This document shows positions 1 to 8,866 of a stretch of 64,000 bases of DNA, piece after piece. Position numbers and translations under genes: made by a program. A model generated the notes under the pieces. It saw nothing but the letters and a program-made list of their open reading frames with translations, searched no databases and was not told the DNA's origin. Source of the stretch: JBJMQS01 sp045802605 (lineage in GTDB: Bacteria > Planctomycetota > Planctomycetia > Gemmatales > Gemmataceae); the NCBI GenBank assembly GCA_045802605.1, contig JBJMQS010000036.1:186001-250000 (forward strand), read 5' to 3'. Positions within the stretch are counted from its first letter, which is position 1. Each line of letters opens with the position of its first letter.

Positions 1-70
1 TCTTGAGCACGGCATAGTACGGCAGCCAGCGATGATACTTGGCTGCGGTCAGGATCGGCATCATGTCCAT
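1..70 (-). CDS. Partial CDS, probable ABC transporter permease (N-terminus only)
   Basis: Reading leftward from an ATG at 70, the frame is open to the window edge and gives 23 residues beginning MDMMPILTAAKYHRW. It begins 64 bp downstream of the stop of the ABC ATPase gene on the same strand, with a palindromic repeat between them. The position suggests the membrane component of the same exporter, but the visible residues are too few to identify a family. This assignment is inference from context. Confidence 0.45.
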   Translation of the reverse strand, partial: MDMMPILTAAKYHRWLPYYAVLK

Positions 71-83
71 GGCAGTTTCCAAT

Positions 84-137
84 TGTAGTCGCGTTGCTCC
101 GCAACGCGACTCCCGTCGCGGAGCGACCGGACTACTA
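84..137. repeat. Palindromic repeat, GTAGTCGCGTTGCTCCGC type
   Basis: Adjacent short hairpins (GCGTTGC-TCC-GCAACGC and GTCGC-GGA-GCGAC) lie inside a longer element that begins with GTAGTC and ends with GACTAC. A second copy in opposite orientation lies at 51978-52037. It fills the gap between the ABC ATPase stop and the next gene and overlaps the last codons of the ATPase. Confidence 0.7.
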
Positions 138-1136
138 CGCTGCTTCAGCGGGCGTATAGAGCCGGGTGAAGCCGCGAGATTCTTCCTTTTCCACCAAGTC
201 GAGGAATGCTTGCTCGGTCTGCTGGCCCATGGTGCGGATCGCAAGGATGTTCACCTTGTTGTCCGAAAGCACCATGCAAACGTTGGCGAGGGCGGACGAA
301 GCAAAGACCTCGTCGTTAAATCGCAATTCGAGCCGGCGCTGCTTGATTACCACACTCTTGAACTCGTTCGAGGACTTCAGCGTGCCGACCGCTTTGGTGA
401 CTGACTTCTGGTCGCCATCGAGATCGATCTCGAACTGGGATTTGCGAATCCGGCCCTTGAGCTCGGTCAGCGACCCGGAGAATATTAGATGCCCACGGCT
501 CAACACCGCGGCGTGATTACACACTTCATCCACGTCGGCGAGATTATGGCTCGATATGATCAGCGTTTTTTCGGCCGCGAGTTGCTTGATCAGGTCCAGC
601 ATCGAGCGGCGGGCTTCGATGTCGAGGCCATGCGTCGGCTCGTCCCAAATCAAAAGGTCCGGCTCGTTGATCAAGCTAGCGGCAACAGCGAGCCGGGCGA
701 TCATGCCGTTGGAAAAGTTGTCCACTTTTTGGCCCGATGCGGCGAGGAGATCGACCGCCCGGATCAGATTCGCCAACCGCGGCTGTCGGGCCATTCGTGA
801 AAGCCCGAACAGGCGAGCGACATAGTCCAGATAAGTGATCGGGGTCATCCCCTTGGGAAACCGCGGATTGGTCGGGATGTAACCGACCCGGCGGCGAAGC
901 ACGCCGCCATTGGTCGTCATTTTCTTGCCGAAGAGCATGACCTTGCCGGCCGTGGGCCGATGCAGGCCAAGAATGAGTCGCAATAGGGTGGTTTTGCCCG
1001 CACCATTAGGGCCAAGCAAACCCAAGACGGTACCCGGCTCGATGTTCAAGGAGACATCGTTCAGTGCGATCTGCCGATTTTGATAGATCTTGGTCAGTCG
1101 AAGTGTTTCGACGACCAGATCAGCTTTCTCCGCCAT
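135..1136 (-). CDS. ABC transporter ATP-binding protein
   Basis: This is the 333-residue nucleotide-binding subunit of an ABC transporter, which hydrolyses ATP to drive a membrane partner. Walker A is GPNGAGKTT (42-50), the signature loop is a degenerate FSNGM (141-145), Walker B is LLIWDEP (161-167) and the switch histidine is in SSH (about 197). About 95 residues follow the ATPase core and include a small C-terminal domain typical of the CcmA/DrrA/NatA-like exporters. The next gene on the same strand (1-70) is probably its permease. The substrate cannot be told from sequence. The start ATG at 1136 follows a divergent gap facing rpe. Confidence 0.9.
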   Translation of the reverse strand: MAEKADLVVETLRLTKIYQNRQIALNDVSLNIEPGTVLGLLGPNGAGKTTLLRLILGLHRPTAGKVMLFGKKMTTNGGVLRRRVGYIPTNPRFPKGMTPITYLDYVARLFGLSRMARQPRLANLIRAVDLLAASGQKVDNFSNGMIARLAVAASLINEPDLLIWDEPTHGLDIEARRSMLDLIKQLAAEKTLIISSHNLADVDEVCNHAAVLSRGHLIFSGSLTELKGRIRKSQFEIDLDGDQKSVTKAVGTLKSSNEFKSVVIKQRRLELRFNDEVFASSALANVCMVLSDNKVNILAIRTMGQQTEQAFLDLVEKEESRGFTRLYTPAEAA

Positions 1137-1334
1137 GACAGCCCCCGCGGCCGCGCAAAATCTGCCCGGCGCTCCGTGTCAACGCGGGGCTATAACGAGA
1201 GAGCGAGGGCTTGCCTAGATCAAATTTCCGCCGAAAGACACACAAAAACTCCTCGGCAGGGACGTGGAACTTAAATTTGCATGATCGAACCAAGGGACGC
1301 ATTACAATGAACCTTGTCCCTCGGAGTAGCCACG

Positions 1335-1997
1335 ATGGCGAAGATCGCCCCGTCGATCTTGTCCGCGAATTTTGCTCGCCTGGGCGAAGAAGTAGCCACC
1401 GTCGAGCGCGCTGGCGTTGATCGCATTCATGTCGATGTCATGGATGGCCACTTTGTGCCCAATCTCAGCATGGGCCCGGTCGTCGTCAAAGCCCTTCGGC
1501 CTATTACCAAACTGCCCCTCGAAGTGCATCTGATGGTGACCGATCCGGTCACGTATGCCGAGCCTTTCCTCAAACTGGGCGCCGACACTGTCATCGGCCA
1601 CATCGAAGTGCTGGCCGACCCCCGGCCTTGGCTCCGGTCTATCCGGCAGCGCGGCAAACGGGTCGGGTTGGCGGTCAATCCCGAGCACCCCGTCGAGCGG
1701 CTCGAACCTTACTTGGCCGAGATCGATCTGGCACTGTGCATGACCGTACATCCCGGCTTTGGCGGCCAGGCGTTTATTTCCGGGAGTCCGGAACGGATAC
1801 GGGCCCTGCGAGAAATGATCGATCGGCACAATCCTGCCTGCGAATTGGAAGTGGACGGCGGCGTGGATATGAAAACAGCAGCCGCTTGCGTCCAAAATGG
1901 TGCCAATGTCTTGGTCGCCGGCGCGGCGATTTTCGATTCTGCGGATGGTCCTGAATTTGCGGCCCGCCAGCTCGTCAAAGATTATGGGGCCCAATGA
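1335..1997 (+). CDS. rpe: Ribulose-phosphate 3-epimerase
   Basis: It interconverts D-ribulose 5-phosphate and D-xylulose 5-phosphate in the cytoplasmic pentose phosphate pathway. The protein is 220 residues from the chosen ATG, the usual size for a TIM-barrel epimerase. The metal and catalytic residues are visible: H32 and D34 in HVDVMDGHF, H65 in EVHLM and D174 in EVDGG. The phosphate-binding segment HPGFGGQ lies near 139-145. An upstream in-frame ATG at 1314 exists, but the start at 1335 fits the family N-terminus MAKIAPSILSANF and has CGGAG eight bases upstream. The next gene begins 9 bp after the stop, so co-transcription is likely. Confidence 0.96.
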   Translation: MAKIAPSILSANFARLGEEVATVERAGVDRIHVDVMDGHFVPNLSMGPVVVKALRPITKLPLEVHLMVTDPVTYAEPFLKLGADTVIGHIEVLADPRPWLRSIRQRGKRVGLAVNPEHPVERLEPYLAEIDLALCMTVHPGFGGQAFISGSPERIRALREMIDRHNPACELEVDGGVDMKTAAACVQNGANVLVAGAAIFDSADGPEFAARQLVKDYGAQ

Positions 1998-2006
1998 GGT
2001 GGCATC

Positions 2007-2357
2007 ATGGCGTTCATGCGAGGCGATACCTACGTTTGGTCCGATGGCGATCGAGTGCATCTCTGGGCCTCGGACGGCTATGACTATTGGGATGACTCCA
2101 TCTGGGCCTGTGCCGAGGATGACATCCGCCGCGAGAATCGGGCGGCGGCGTCCGGCGTCGGCCTGCAGGCCGAGACCCTCGACGAGTTAGCCGTGATGCT
2201 GGTGGCACGAATGGTCGAGAACGGTAAATTTGCGGCGACGGTGGACCGGGCACTGGCAAAATGGCACGGTGATTCGGACTGTTCCAGCCTGGAACGACTG
2301 GCCGAAGAGCTGAAGCACGCGGTGGCTATGGTCAGCTCGCCGACGCAAACGGTATGA
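2007..2357 (+). CDS. Conserved-looking hypothetical protein, 116 aa
   Basis: A small soluble protein with an acidic, tryptophan-rich N-terminal third (WSDGDRVHLWASDGYDYW) and a helical C-terminal half (about residues 52-110). I do not recognise a family. The ATG is 9 bp after the rpe stop and its stop is 7 bp before the next start, so it sits in a same-strand run with rpe and the lipoprotein gene. There is no signal peptide or membrane segment. Codon use looks like that of its neighbours, which supports a real gene. Confidence 0.7.
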   Translation: MAFMRGDTYVWSDGDRVHLWASDGYDYWDDSIWACAEDDIRRENRAAASGVGLQAETLDELAVMLVARMVENGKFAATVDRALAKWHGDSDCSSLERLAEELKHAVAMVSSPTQTV

Positions 2358-2364
2358 CACATTG

Positions 2365-2670
2365 ATGCCGAAAATCGCACTCTACAGTTGGCTCGCCGCT
2401 GTGGCACTAGTGGCCGGGTGCGGCCCAACGGGTCAGGAAAATGCCCAGAATCCGAGTCCCCTCTCGGCCCTACCCTATGTGCCCTGGAACGAAATCCCGA
2501 TGAGCGTCAAGAACGCAGCGCGGGCACAACGGCCTGACGTCAAATTCCACAACAGCGGCTTCCGCACGCCCGCCGGCGGTTATCAAATTCGTGGCCGGGA
2601 TCGCAAAGGCAACGGCGTGGCGATCGATATCACCAGAGACGGCGTGGTTTTGCTGGTGCACACGTACTAA
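2365..2670 (+). CDS. Small putative lipoprotein, 101 aa
   Basis: The N-terminus is a lipoprotein signal: MPKIALYSW, a hydrophobic stretch, then the lipobox LVAGC at about residues 15-19, so the mature protein probably starts at a lipidated cysteine. The rest (about 80 residues) is polar with a basic patch, GRDRKGNG. No family is recognised. A TTG immediately upstream (2362) could also start translation; the ATG is preferred. It lies 9 bp before the EboF-like gene and is probably in the same transcript. Confidence 0.7.
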   Translation: MPKIALYSWLAAVALVAGCGPTGQENAQNPSPLSALPYVPWNEIPMSVKNAARAQRPDVKFHNSGFRTPAGGYQIRGRDRKGNGVAIDITRDGVVLLVHTY

Positions 2671-2679
2671 TTCAAGTTC

Positions 2680-4071
2680 ATGCCCGCTCCGCTCGTCATC
2701 ATCAACACCGTCGGCCTGACCACACGCATGTTGCAATACGCACCGCGCTTGGCCGCGCTCGCCAAATCCGGCTGGTCCGTACCGATGCGCGAGCCATTGC
2801 CGGCCGTGACTTGCACATCGCAAGCGACCATGCTCACCGGCGTGCCGCCGAACAAGCACGGCATCGTCGCCAACGGCTGGCTCTACCGCGACACCAACGA
2901 AGTGCGCTTTTGGCAACAGTCGAACCGGCTGATCCAGACGGAACCTGTGTATGCGACGGCGAAGCGGCGGGCCGCGAGGCGTGGCCGGTCATTCACATCG
3001 GCAAAACTGTTCTGGTGGTTTAACCAAGGCGCGCAGGTCAATTACAGTGTCACACCTAAGCCCTACTATGGGATCCAAGGTAGCAAGGTTTTTGACATCG
3101 CCACAACGCCACCTGAACTATCCAACGAATTGAAAAACCGTTGCGGCCCATTTCCATTTACCAAATTTTGGGGTCCATTATCGGAACGAATCAGTTCTGC
3201 TTGGATCACAAGCGCCACTGCAATCGCAGCCATCGATAGATCACCGGATCTTGCGATGATCTATATTCCGCATTTGGATTACAACCCCCAACGTAAAGGC
3301 CCCTCCAATTGTGATCTCAAAGAAGAAGTTAACTTCCTTGATGTTTTTTGTGGCGATCTCGCAAATACATTTCGAGCGCTCGGCAAACGGGTGTGGCTCG
3401 TCAATGAATATGCGCACTGCGATGTTAACTTGCCCGTCTATCTGAACAAAGTGTTGAGGAATGCCGGCTTGGTCGCCGTTCGTCCCGGGCCCTTCGGCGA
3501 ACAACTTGATCTATTCGCGAGCCGGGCATTCGCTGCGTGTGATCACCAAATTGCCCACGTTTACGTCGCGAATCCTGCCGACATACCGCGTGTTGCAGAC
3601 TTGATACGAGGCACGCCAGGGATCGATCGTATTTACGTCGGCGAAGAACGCGCTGAGATCGAGTTAGATCATCCACGCTCGGGCGAAATCATCGCGCTCG
3701 CAAAGCCAGACGCGTGGTTTGCTTATCCATTCTGGCTCGATGATCGTGATGCGCCGGACTATGCTCGTACCGTCGCCATTCATCACAAGCCCGGCTTCGA
3801 TCCGTGCGAGTTGTTCTTCGATCCGAAGCTACGGTGGCCAAAACTCACGGTCGCGCGAAAGCTGTTGATGAGCAAACTCGGCTTCCGGACCAAATTCGAC
3901 GTGATCCCGCTGGACGCGTCGATCGTGCGCGGCAGCCACGGCTTGGCGGCAAAGGAGGACATCGATCGCCCCGTTTGGATCGGCGATGGGCCGAAGCCCG
4001 GCGCGGGCGCGGTGCCGATGACGGCGGTCAGAGATGCAATTTTGCGGGCACTAGATTTGGAAGAAGACTAA
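2680..4071 (+). CDS. Alkaline-phosphatase-superfamily protein, EboF-like (type I phosphodiesterase/nucleotide pyrophosphatase fold)
   Basis: This 463-residue protein has the phosphodiesterase/nucleotide pyrophosphatase fold. The nucleophile region is present as TCTSQATMLTG (about 46-56). The usual first metal-binding Asp is replaced by Asn in VIINTVGL (5-12), a feature I associate with the EboF-like branch, and the later metal site reads VNEYAHCD instead of a classical SDHG. It may therefore be a divergent or pseudo-enzyme; activity cannot be assigned. The other ebo genes are not nearby. The middle of the gene (about 3040-3660) is clearly AT-richer than its ends. Its TAA stop lies inside the left arm of a palindromic repeat shared with the convergent ligA. 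Confidence 0.8.
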   Translation: MPAPLVIINTVGLTTRMLQYAPRLAALAKSGWSVPMREPLPAVTCTSQATMLTGVPPNKHGIVANGWLYRDTNEVRFWQQSNRLIQTEPVYATAKRRAARRGRSFTSAKLFWWFNQGAQVNYSVTPKPYYGIQGSKVFDIATTPPELSNELKNRCGPFPFTKFWGPLSERISSAWITSATAIAAIDRSPDLAMIYIPHLDYNPQRKGPSNCDLKEEVNFLDVFCGDLANTFRALGKRVWLVNEYAHCDVNLPVYLNKVLRNAGLVAVRPGPFGEQLDLFASRAFAACDHQIAHVYVANPADIPRVADLIRGTPGIDRIYVGEERAEIELDHPRSGEIIALAKPDAWFAYPFWLDDRDAPDYARTVAIHHKPGFDPCELFFDPKLRWPKLTVARKLLMSKLGFRTKFDVIPLDASIVRGSHGLAAKEDIDRPVWIGDGPKPGAGAVPMTAVRDAILRALDLEED

Positions 4072-4143
4072 CCACAGAGACACAGAGGCACAGAGAAAAC
4101 ACAAAGAATTGTTTTCTCTGTGCCTCCGTGTCTCTGTGGTTAG
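4068..4143. terminator. 9-nt-unit palindromic repeat between convergent genes (copy 1)
   Basis: Two 33-bp arms (4068-4100 and 4111-4143) pair with one mismatch around a 10-nt loop. The arms consist of CACAGAG-type units. The element lies exactly between the stops of the EboF-like gene and ligA, so either transcript would form the hairpin. A bidirectional terminator or mRNA-stabilising role is an inference. Confidence 0.75.
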
Positions 4144-4146
4144 CTC

Positions 4147-6165
4147 TTATTCCTGGATCAACTTTCCAAACTCCGCTTCACTCAACACCGGCACGCCGAG
4201 TTGTTTCGCCTTTTCCAGTTTGCTGCCGGCTTTGTCGCCAGCCACCAAATAGTCCGTTTTCTTCGATACGCTGCCGGCCGGCTTGCCGCCGTGCTGCTTG
4301 ATCAACCCTTCGATTTCCTCGCGGCTGTATTTTTCCAGCGTACCCGTGACAACTACGGATTTACCCGCCAAGGTTCCCCGTGCCGGGCCGCGGCGTTCCT
4401 CATCGAGCCGTACGCCCAATTTTCGGAACTCCTCTAGGACACTCTGGCCCTGCTCGGATTGCAGAAACGCGAAGATCTTAGCAGCTCGCTGCGGACCAAT
4501 GCCGGCAATCTTGGCGAGTCGATCCTCGGATGCTTGCAACAATTCGTTAGCCGACCCGAATTCCTGTGCGAGTAAATCGGCGACGTGTTCGCCCACGTGG
4601 CGGACTCCTAGCCCAGTGAGCAATCGAGTGAGCCCGCGATCTTTGCTCGCCGCAATGCCATCGATAAGCGTCTTCGCATTCTTCGGCCCAAGGCGACGGG
4701 CGGCTTTTTCCCCGGTGAGCTTCAAATCGACGATCTGTGCTTCGCTGAGCCGGTAGAGATCGCGCAAGGTTTTCACGAGTCCGGTATCGACAAGTTGATC
4801 GACGACCGCCGTGCCGAGGCCTTCGATATCCATCGCGCCCCGCGTGGCAAAGAACCGAACCCGCTCTTTCAGTTGGGCCGGACATGACGGATTGGTGCAG
4901 TAATAGAAGACCTCATTCTCGTCTGGCTCGACCACGCCATTGCAGACCGGGCACTTCTCCGGAAAGTGGAAAACCTTCTCGCTGCCAGTGCGAGCGTCTG
5001 GCTCACTGCGCACGACATAGGGAATAATCTCGCCGGCTTTCTCGACTAGGACCATATCACCAATGCGGATGTCCTTGCGAATGATCTCCTGGGCGTTGTG
5101 CAGAGTAGCGTTCGACACTGTAGTGCCCGCAAGCCGCACCGGGTTGAGCCGGGCGACTGGCGTCAGCTTGCCCGTCTTGCCGACTTGTAAATCAATGGCG
5201 TTAAGCCGTGTGAGTGCTTGCTCGGCCGCGAACTTGTAAGCGACGGCCCAGCGCGGCGACTTGCTGCGGAACCCCAGCCGGCCACGCTGAGTGAGACTAT
5301 TTACCTTCACCACCAAGCCGTCGATGTCGTAAGGCAACTCGTGTCGGCGGCCTTCCCATTCCGATATTCCCGAGATGACCTCATCGATAGTCTTGCAGCA
5401 TTGGGCCAGCTTGTTCACTGGTAAGCCGGCCTCCGCCAAAAACTCCAATGCGTCTTTCTGGGAAGTCACCGTAATCCCGTCGCCTTCGCCGAGATCGTAG
5501 GCGAAGAATCGCAGTCGCCGCTTTGCACTGTGACGAGGGTCGAGCAGCTTCAATGTGCCCGCCGTGAGGTTGCGCGGGTTGGCGTACGGCTCCTCTCCAT
5601 CCTCGACGCGCTCGCGGTTGACGCGCACGAGTTCATCGCGGGTCATGTAAACTTCGCCGCGAGCCTCCAATAGAGGTGGTGGGTTTTTCAGCGACAGCCG
5701 CAGAGGCACTTCGGGGAGCGTGCGCAGATTGTGAGTCACGTCGTCGCCATGCTCGCCATCGCCGCGGGTAGCCCCGACCGTAAGTTGCCCGTTTTCGTAG
5801 ATGAGCGATATCGCCACGCCGTCGATCTTTGGCTCGGTGACGTATTCGACCGGTTCCTCCCCGAGCAACCGATGGATGCGGGCGTCGAACTCGCGAAGCT
5901 CATCTCGGTTGTAGGTGTTGTCAATCGATAGCATTGGCCGGCGATGCCGGACAGTTGTGAATCCGGTGATCGGGGCACCGCCTACGCGCTGCGTTGGGCT
6001 ATCGGTTGTGATTAGCTCAGGGTGCTTGGTTTCTAGGTCTTGAAGTTCGGCGAGGAGCTTATCGAATTCGCGGTCGGTAATTTCCGGCTTGGCGTCTATG
6101 TAATAGAGCCGATTATGCCGCTCAATCTCACGGCGAAGCTCGGCGATACGTTTGGCGTCAGACAT
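4147..6165 (-). CDS. ligA: NAD-dependent DNA ligase
   Basis: It seals nicks in duplex DNA with NAD+ as adenylate donor, in replication and repair. The 672-residue length is typical. The order is: Ia domain (YYIDAKPEITDREFD), adenylation domain with the adenylated lysine K113 in EPKIDGVAIS, an OB domain, a four-cysteine zinc finger (CPVC and CTNPSC, about 408-430), helix-hairpin-helix repeats, and a C-terminal BRCT domain (about 595-672; GKSVVVTGTLEKYSREE). It is complete. It converges on the EboF-like gene with a palindrome between them. Confidence 0.97.
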   Translation of the reverse strand: MSDAKRIAELRREIERHNRLYYIDAKPEITDREFDKLLAELQDLETKHPELITTDSPTQRVGGAPITGFTTVRHRRPMLSIDNTYNRDELREFDARIHRLLGEEPVEYVTEPKIDGVAISLIYENGQLTVGATRGDGEHGDDVTHNLRTLPEVPLRLSLKNPPPLLEARGEVYMTRDELVRVNRERVEDGEEPYANPRNLTAGTLKLLDPRHSAKRRLRFFAYDLGEGDGITVTSQKDALEFLAEAGLPVNKLAQCCKTIDEVISGISEWEGRRHELPYDIDGLVVKVNSLTQRGRLGFRSKSPRWAVAYKFAAEQALTRLNAIDLQVGKTGKLTPVARLNPVRLAGTTVSNATLHNAQEIIRKDIRIGDMVLVEKAGEIIPYVVRSEPDARTGSEKVFHFPEKCPVCNGVVEPDENEVFYYCTNPSCPAQLKERVRFFATRGAMDIEGLGTAVVDQLVDTGLVKTLRDLYRLSEAQIVDLKLTGEKAARRLGPKNAKTLIDGIAASKDRGLTRLLTGLGVRHVGEHVADLLAQEFGSANELLQASEDRLAKIAGIGPQRAAKIFAFLQSEQGQSVLEEFRKLGVRLDEERRGPARGTLAGKSVVVTGTLEKYSREEIEGLIKQHGGKPAGSVSKKTDYLVAGDKAGSKLEKAKQLGVPVLSEAEFGKLIQE

Positions 6166-6296
6166 AATAGCATTTTACCAAGAAGAGTTAACAGAGACGC
6201 AGACCTGCGGCTCACTGGGGTGACTGTCGTGTCGGGTGTAGTCAGCCGGGCGATTGGCCCAAATGAAGCGAAGCGTTCGGCACGGGAGAGCAGTGC

Positions 6297-7103
6297 GTGG
6301 CGCGGAAGCGGAAGAGTACACCCGGACCATACCTGCTGCACTTGGAGTTGCTTCGCGATCGCATCCCAGACGCTAACCAGTTCCCGTATAACCTGCCGGC
6401 CGTCCGCGGGCTGACCACCCTTCCGTTCCATCCAAAGGTCAGCTTCCTCATCGGCGAGAACGGGTCAGGTAAATCGACTCTCTTGGAGGCGGTCGCCGTC
6501 GGATGCGGTTTGAATCCGGAGGGTGGAAGTCGAAACTTCAACTTCGCCACCCGTGCTTCGCACTCACCGCTCGCCGAGTCCATCCGCCTAGCGAAAGCGA
6601 TCGCAACTCCCCGCGACAGCTACTTTCTGCGAGCCGAAAGCTTTTACAACGTCGCCTCCGAAATCGATCGACTGGACCGCGAGTCAGGCGGTCCGCGAAT
6701 CATCGACGCTTACGGCGGACAGTCATTGCACGAGCAGTCGCATGGGGAGTCATTCTTTTCTCTCTTCAAGAACCGATACGGGGATCACGGTCTATATCTG
6801 ATGGACGAACCGGAGGCGGCGCTGTCCCCGAGGCGGCAACTTGAGTTCCTCGTGCTGCTGCACGACTACGTCAAGCGAGGCGGGCAATTCGTGATCGCAA
6901 CGCACTCCCCAATTATCATGGCCTACCCAGACGCATGCATCTACCAACTGGATGGCGAGGGCATTCGAGAGGTCGCCTACACAGAAACCGAACATTACCT
7001 AGTGACGCGAGGATTTTTGAGCAGCCCGCAACGGTCGCTCGCCACTCTGCTTGCTCAGGATACAGAGGCCGGACCAGGCGCTGCCGCAGCCCTGCGGGTA
7101 TGA
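6297..7103 (+). CDS. AAA family ATPase (ABC-type fold, OLD/RecF-like small ATPase)
   Basis: A stand-alone soluble ATPase of 268 residues. It has Walker A GENGSGKST (53-61), an ABC-like signature SHGESF (149-154), Walker B GLYLMDEPE (166-174) and the switch histidine in ATHSP (about 204). There is no transmembrane partner or nuclease domain nearby, so it belongs with the small AAA_21/AAA_23 ATPases of unknown client. The start is GTG 6297 with GGGAG upstream; it is the first gene of a rightward run that ends at 8866. The role is unknown. Confidence 0.85.
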   Translation: MARKRKSTPGPYLLHLELLRDRIPDANQFPYNLPAVRGLTTLPFHPKVSFLIGENGSGKSTLLEAVAVGCGLNPEGGSRNFNFATRASHSPLAESIRLAKAIATPRDSYFLRAESFYNVASEIDRLDRESGGPRIIDAYGGQSLHEQSHGESFFSLFKNRYGDHGLYLMDEPEAALSPRRQLEFLVLLHDYVKRGGQFVIATHSPIIMAYPDACIYQLDGEGIREVAYTETEHYLVTRGFLSSPQRSLATLLAQDTEAGPGAAAALRV

Positions 7104-7187
7104 ATCGTTTTCTGTGACTCGACGCGTACCGGTGCCGCGCCGCAACTGAGCATCGTTTCTGCACGGGTGTCCGAACGGAGTTCTCCG

Positions 7188-7612
7188 ATGAGCATCGCGT
7201 GCGATCTCTTGGAACGGCACCTTCAGACACTCGTTGCCGATCCCGCGCGGTGGCAAACGCTGATCGCCGACGACATTGTGTGGGAACTGGCCTATGCCCC
7301 GCGCTCGGCCACCCGGCGCGGCTGCGTGGCCGGGACGAGGTGGTGCGTCATGTGGCTTGGTTCCTAGGCGCTGTGGAGGGCTTCCGCTTCATCGAGCCAA
7401 AGATCTCGGCCTTCGCCGATCCTCTGGCGGCCGTCGCGCAGGTCAAGGCGGAGGCGCTGATTCGGCCGACCGGGCGCATCTACCGGCAAGAGTACGTGGT
7501 GTTCTTGCGTGCCAAGGACGAGCGGATTGCTCACCTGCGCGAGTACTTCGACCCGACGCGAGCGGCCAAGGCGATGAACATCCCTCTCCTGGATTTGGAC
7601 CCGTGGTTTTGA
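7188..7612 (+). pseudogene. SnoaL/NTF2-like protein gene broken by a frameshift
   Basis: The first part (ATG 7188, CGGAG ribosome site at 7176-7180) reads MSIACDLLERHLQ...WELAYAP. The continuation, ALGHPARLRGRDEVVRHVAW through DLDPWF, is in the -1 frame and ends at 7612. Joined at the C-run 7297-7300 the two halves make a normal ~140-residue SnoaL-like domain. A lost C at this homopolymer explains the break. It could be a true pseudogene or a sequencing error. Confidence 0.7.
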
Positions 7613-7738
7613 ACCCGGCACGTCAGCGAGCAGATAGCGCGTCGCTACACCTGACCGGGGCGGGTGTGTTATGTAGTTTTATGGCAGCCGAGAGAGCCCC
7701 AGTAGGTGAGCTTTGTCGTTCGGCAGGGGAGGTTGCGC

Positions 7739-8140
7739 GTGGGATCTGATGAACGAGCAATCCGCGAGGTACACTCGACCTGGATCGATGCTGTCAACGC
7801 CGGCGATTTGAATCGCGTGCTGAGCTTGATGGCGGATGATGTTGTGTTTGTCAATCCGGGCCAGGCCCCGTTCGGCCGGGACGTGTTTTCCGCAAACTTC
7901 TCGGCCGGACACGAACAGGGTCGGATTCATTGCATCAGTGCGCTCGAAGACGTCGTGGTCGTCGGCGACGTCGCCTACACGCTGAGCCGGGACTCGGTGT
8001 CGATGACCCCGCACGCCGGCGGAGAAGCGATGCAGTTCGCCGGTCATCGGCTCACGGTCTACCGCAAACAACCCGACGGCCGCTGGCTCCTGGCCCGCGA
8101 TGCCCACACGGTGTCCCCGGTGGCGAAGCCGATGCCGTGA
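7739..8140 (+). CDS. SnoaL-like / NTF2-fold protein (SgcJ/EcaC family-like)
   Basis: A 133-residue protein of the cone-shaped alpha+beta NTF2 fold. It has the usual pattern: IREVHSTWIDAVNAGDLNRVLSLMADDVVFVNPG near the N-terminus and a C-terminal YRKQPDGRWLLARD strand. Such proteins are small enzymes or ligand-binding domains; the substrate cannot be assigned. I prefer GTG 7739 because AGGGGAGG lies 7-14 bases upstream; an ATG at 7706 would add 11 residues that do not fit the family. It follows the frameshifted relative, so the two may be diverged duplicates. Confidence 0.8.
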   Translation: MGSDERAIREVHSTWIDAVNAGDLNRVLSLMADDVVFVNPGQAPFGRDVFSANFSAGHEQGRIHCISALEDVVVVGDVAYTLSRDSVSMTPHAGGEAMQFAGHRLTVYRKQPDGRWLLARDAHTVSPVAKPMP

Positions 8141-8185
8141 GCTCACCTTCATTGTTCGGCCGACGCGGGGACCTTGATCGGATCA

Positions 8186-8866
8186 ATGATGTCTCAACTC
8201 CAAGTAGACATCGCAACGGCCACGTTAACGGTTGCTGCGGTCGTGGCGCTGACACGCCAATGCCGCAAGCCGACGTGGTGGCCTGGTCGCTTTATTCTGT
8301 GGACCATGAATGTGCGCCACTCCAGCGTGACCGACTGGGGCCTCAAGCAAGTGTCTCTCGAAAAGCACGACACGATACTCGACGTCGGATGCGGTGGGGG
8401 AAGAACGATCGATAAGCTGGCGGCCATCGCCACGGAAGGAAAGGTCATCGGCATCGACTACTCCGCGGCCAGCGTGGCCGCCGCCAGACGGACCAACGCG
8501 CGGTGGATTCAGGTCGGACGCGTCGAGATCCAACAAGGGAGTGTTTCCCGGCTGCCCTATGCGGACGGCACCTTCGATGTTGTCACCGCCATCGAGACGC
8601 ACTACTACTGGCCCGATCTGGCGGCGGATCTGCGTGAAATCCTGCGGGTGCTAAAGCCGGGTGGGCGCTTGGTGATCATCGCCGAAACCTACAAAGGCAG
8701 ACGCTTCGACTTCCTCTATCGGCCGATCATGAAACTTCTTGGTGCCACGTACTTGAGCGTGAGCGAGCACGGCGATTTGTTTACTGCCGCCGGGTATTCG
8801 GAGATTACGGTGCTCGAGGAACGTAGGAAGGGATGGATTTGCGCTGTCGGGAGGAGGCCGCTGTAG
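8186..8866 (+). CDS. Class I SAM-dependent methyltransferase
   Basis: A 226-residue methyltransferase with SAM motif I ILDVGCGGGRT (about 64-74), the acidic end of strand 2 in IGIDYS, motif II FDVVTAIETHYYW and motif III LKPGGRLVII. This is the Methyltransf_11/25 type acting on small molecules; the substrate is unknown. Residues 10-23 are hydrophobic and may anchor the protein to the membrane. Paired ATGs at 8186 and 8189 are candidate starts and TTG 8174 is also in frame. It is the last gene of the 6297-8866 run and is followed by a repeat-filled gap. Confidence 0.88.
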   Translation: MMSQLQVDIATATLTVAAVVALTRQCRKPTWWPGRFILWTMNVRHSSVTDWGLKQVSLEKHDTILDVGCGGGRTIDKLAAIATEGKVIGIDYSAASVAAARRTNARWIQVGRVEIQQGSVSRLPYADGTFDVVTAIETHYYWPDLAADLREILRVLKPGGRLVIIAETYKGRRFDFLYRPIMKLLGATYLSVSEHGDLFTAAGYSEITVLEERRKGWICAVGRRPL

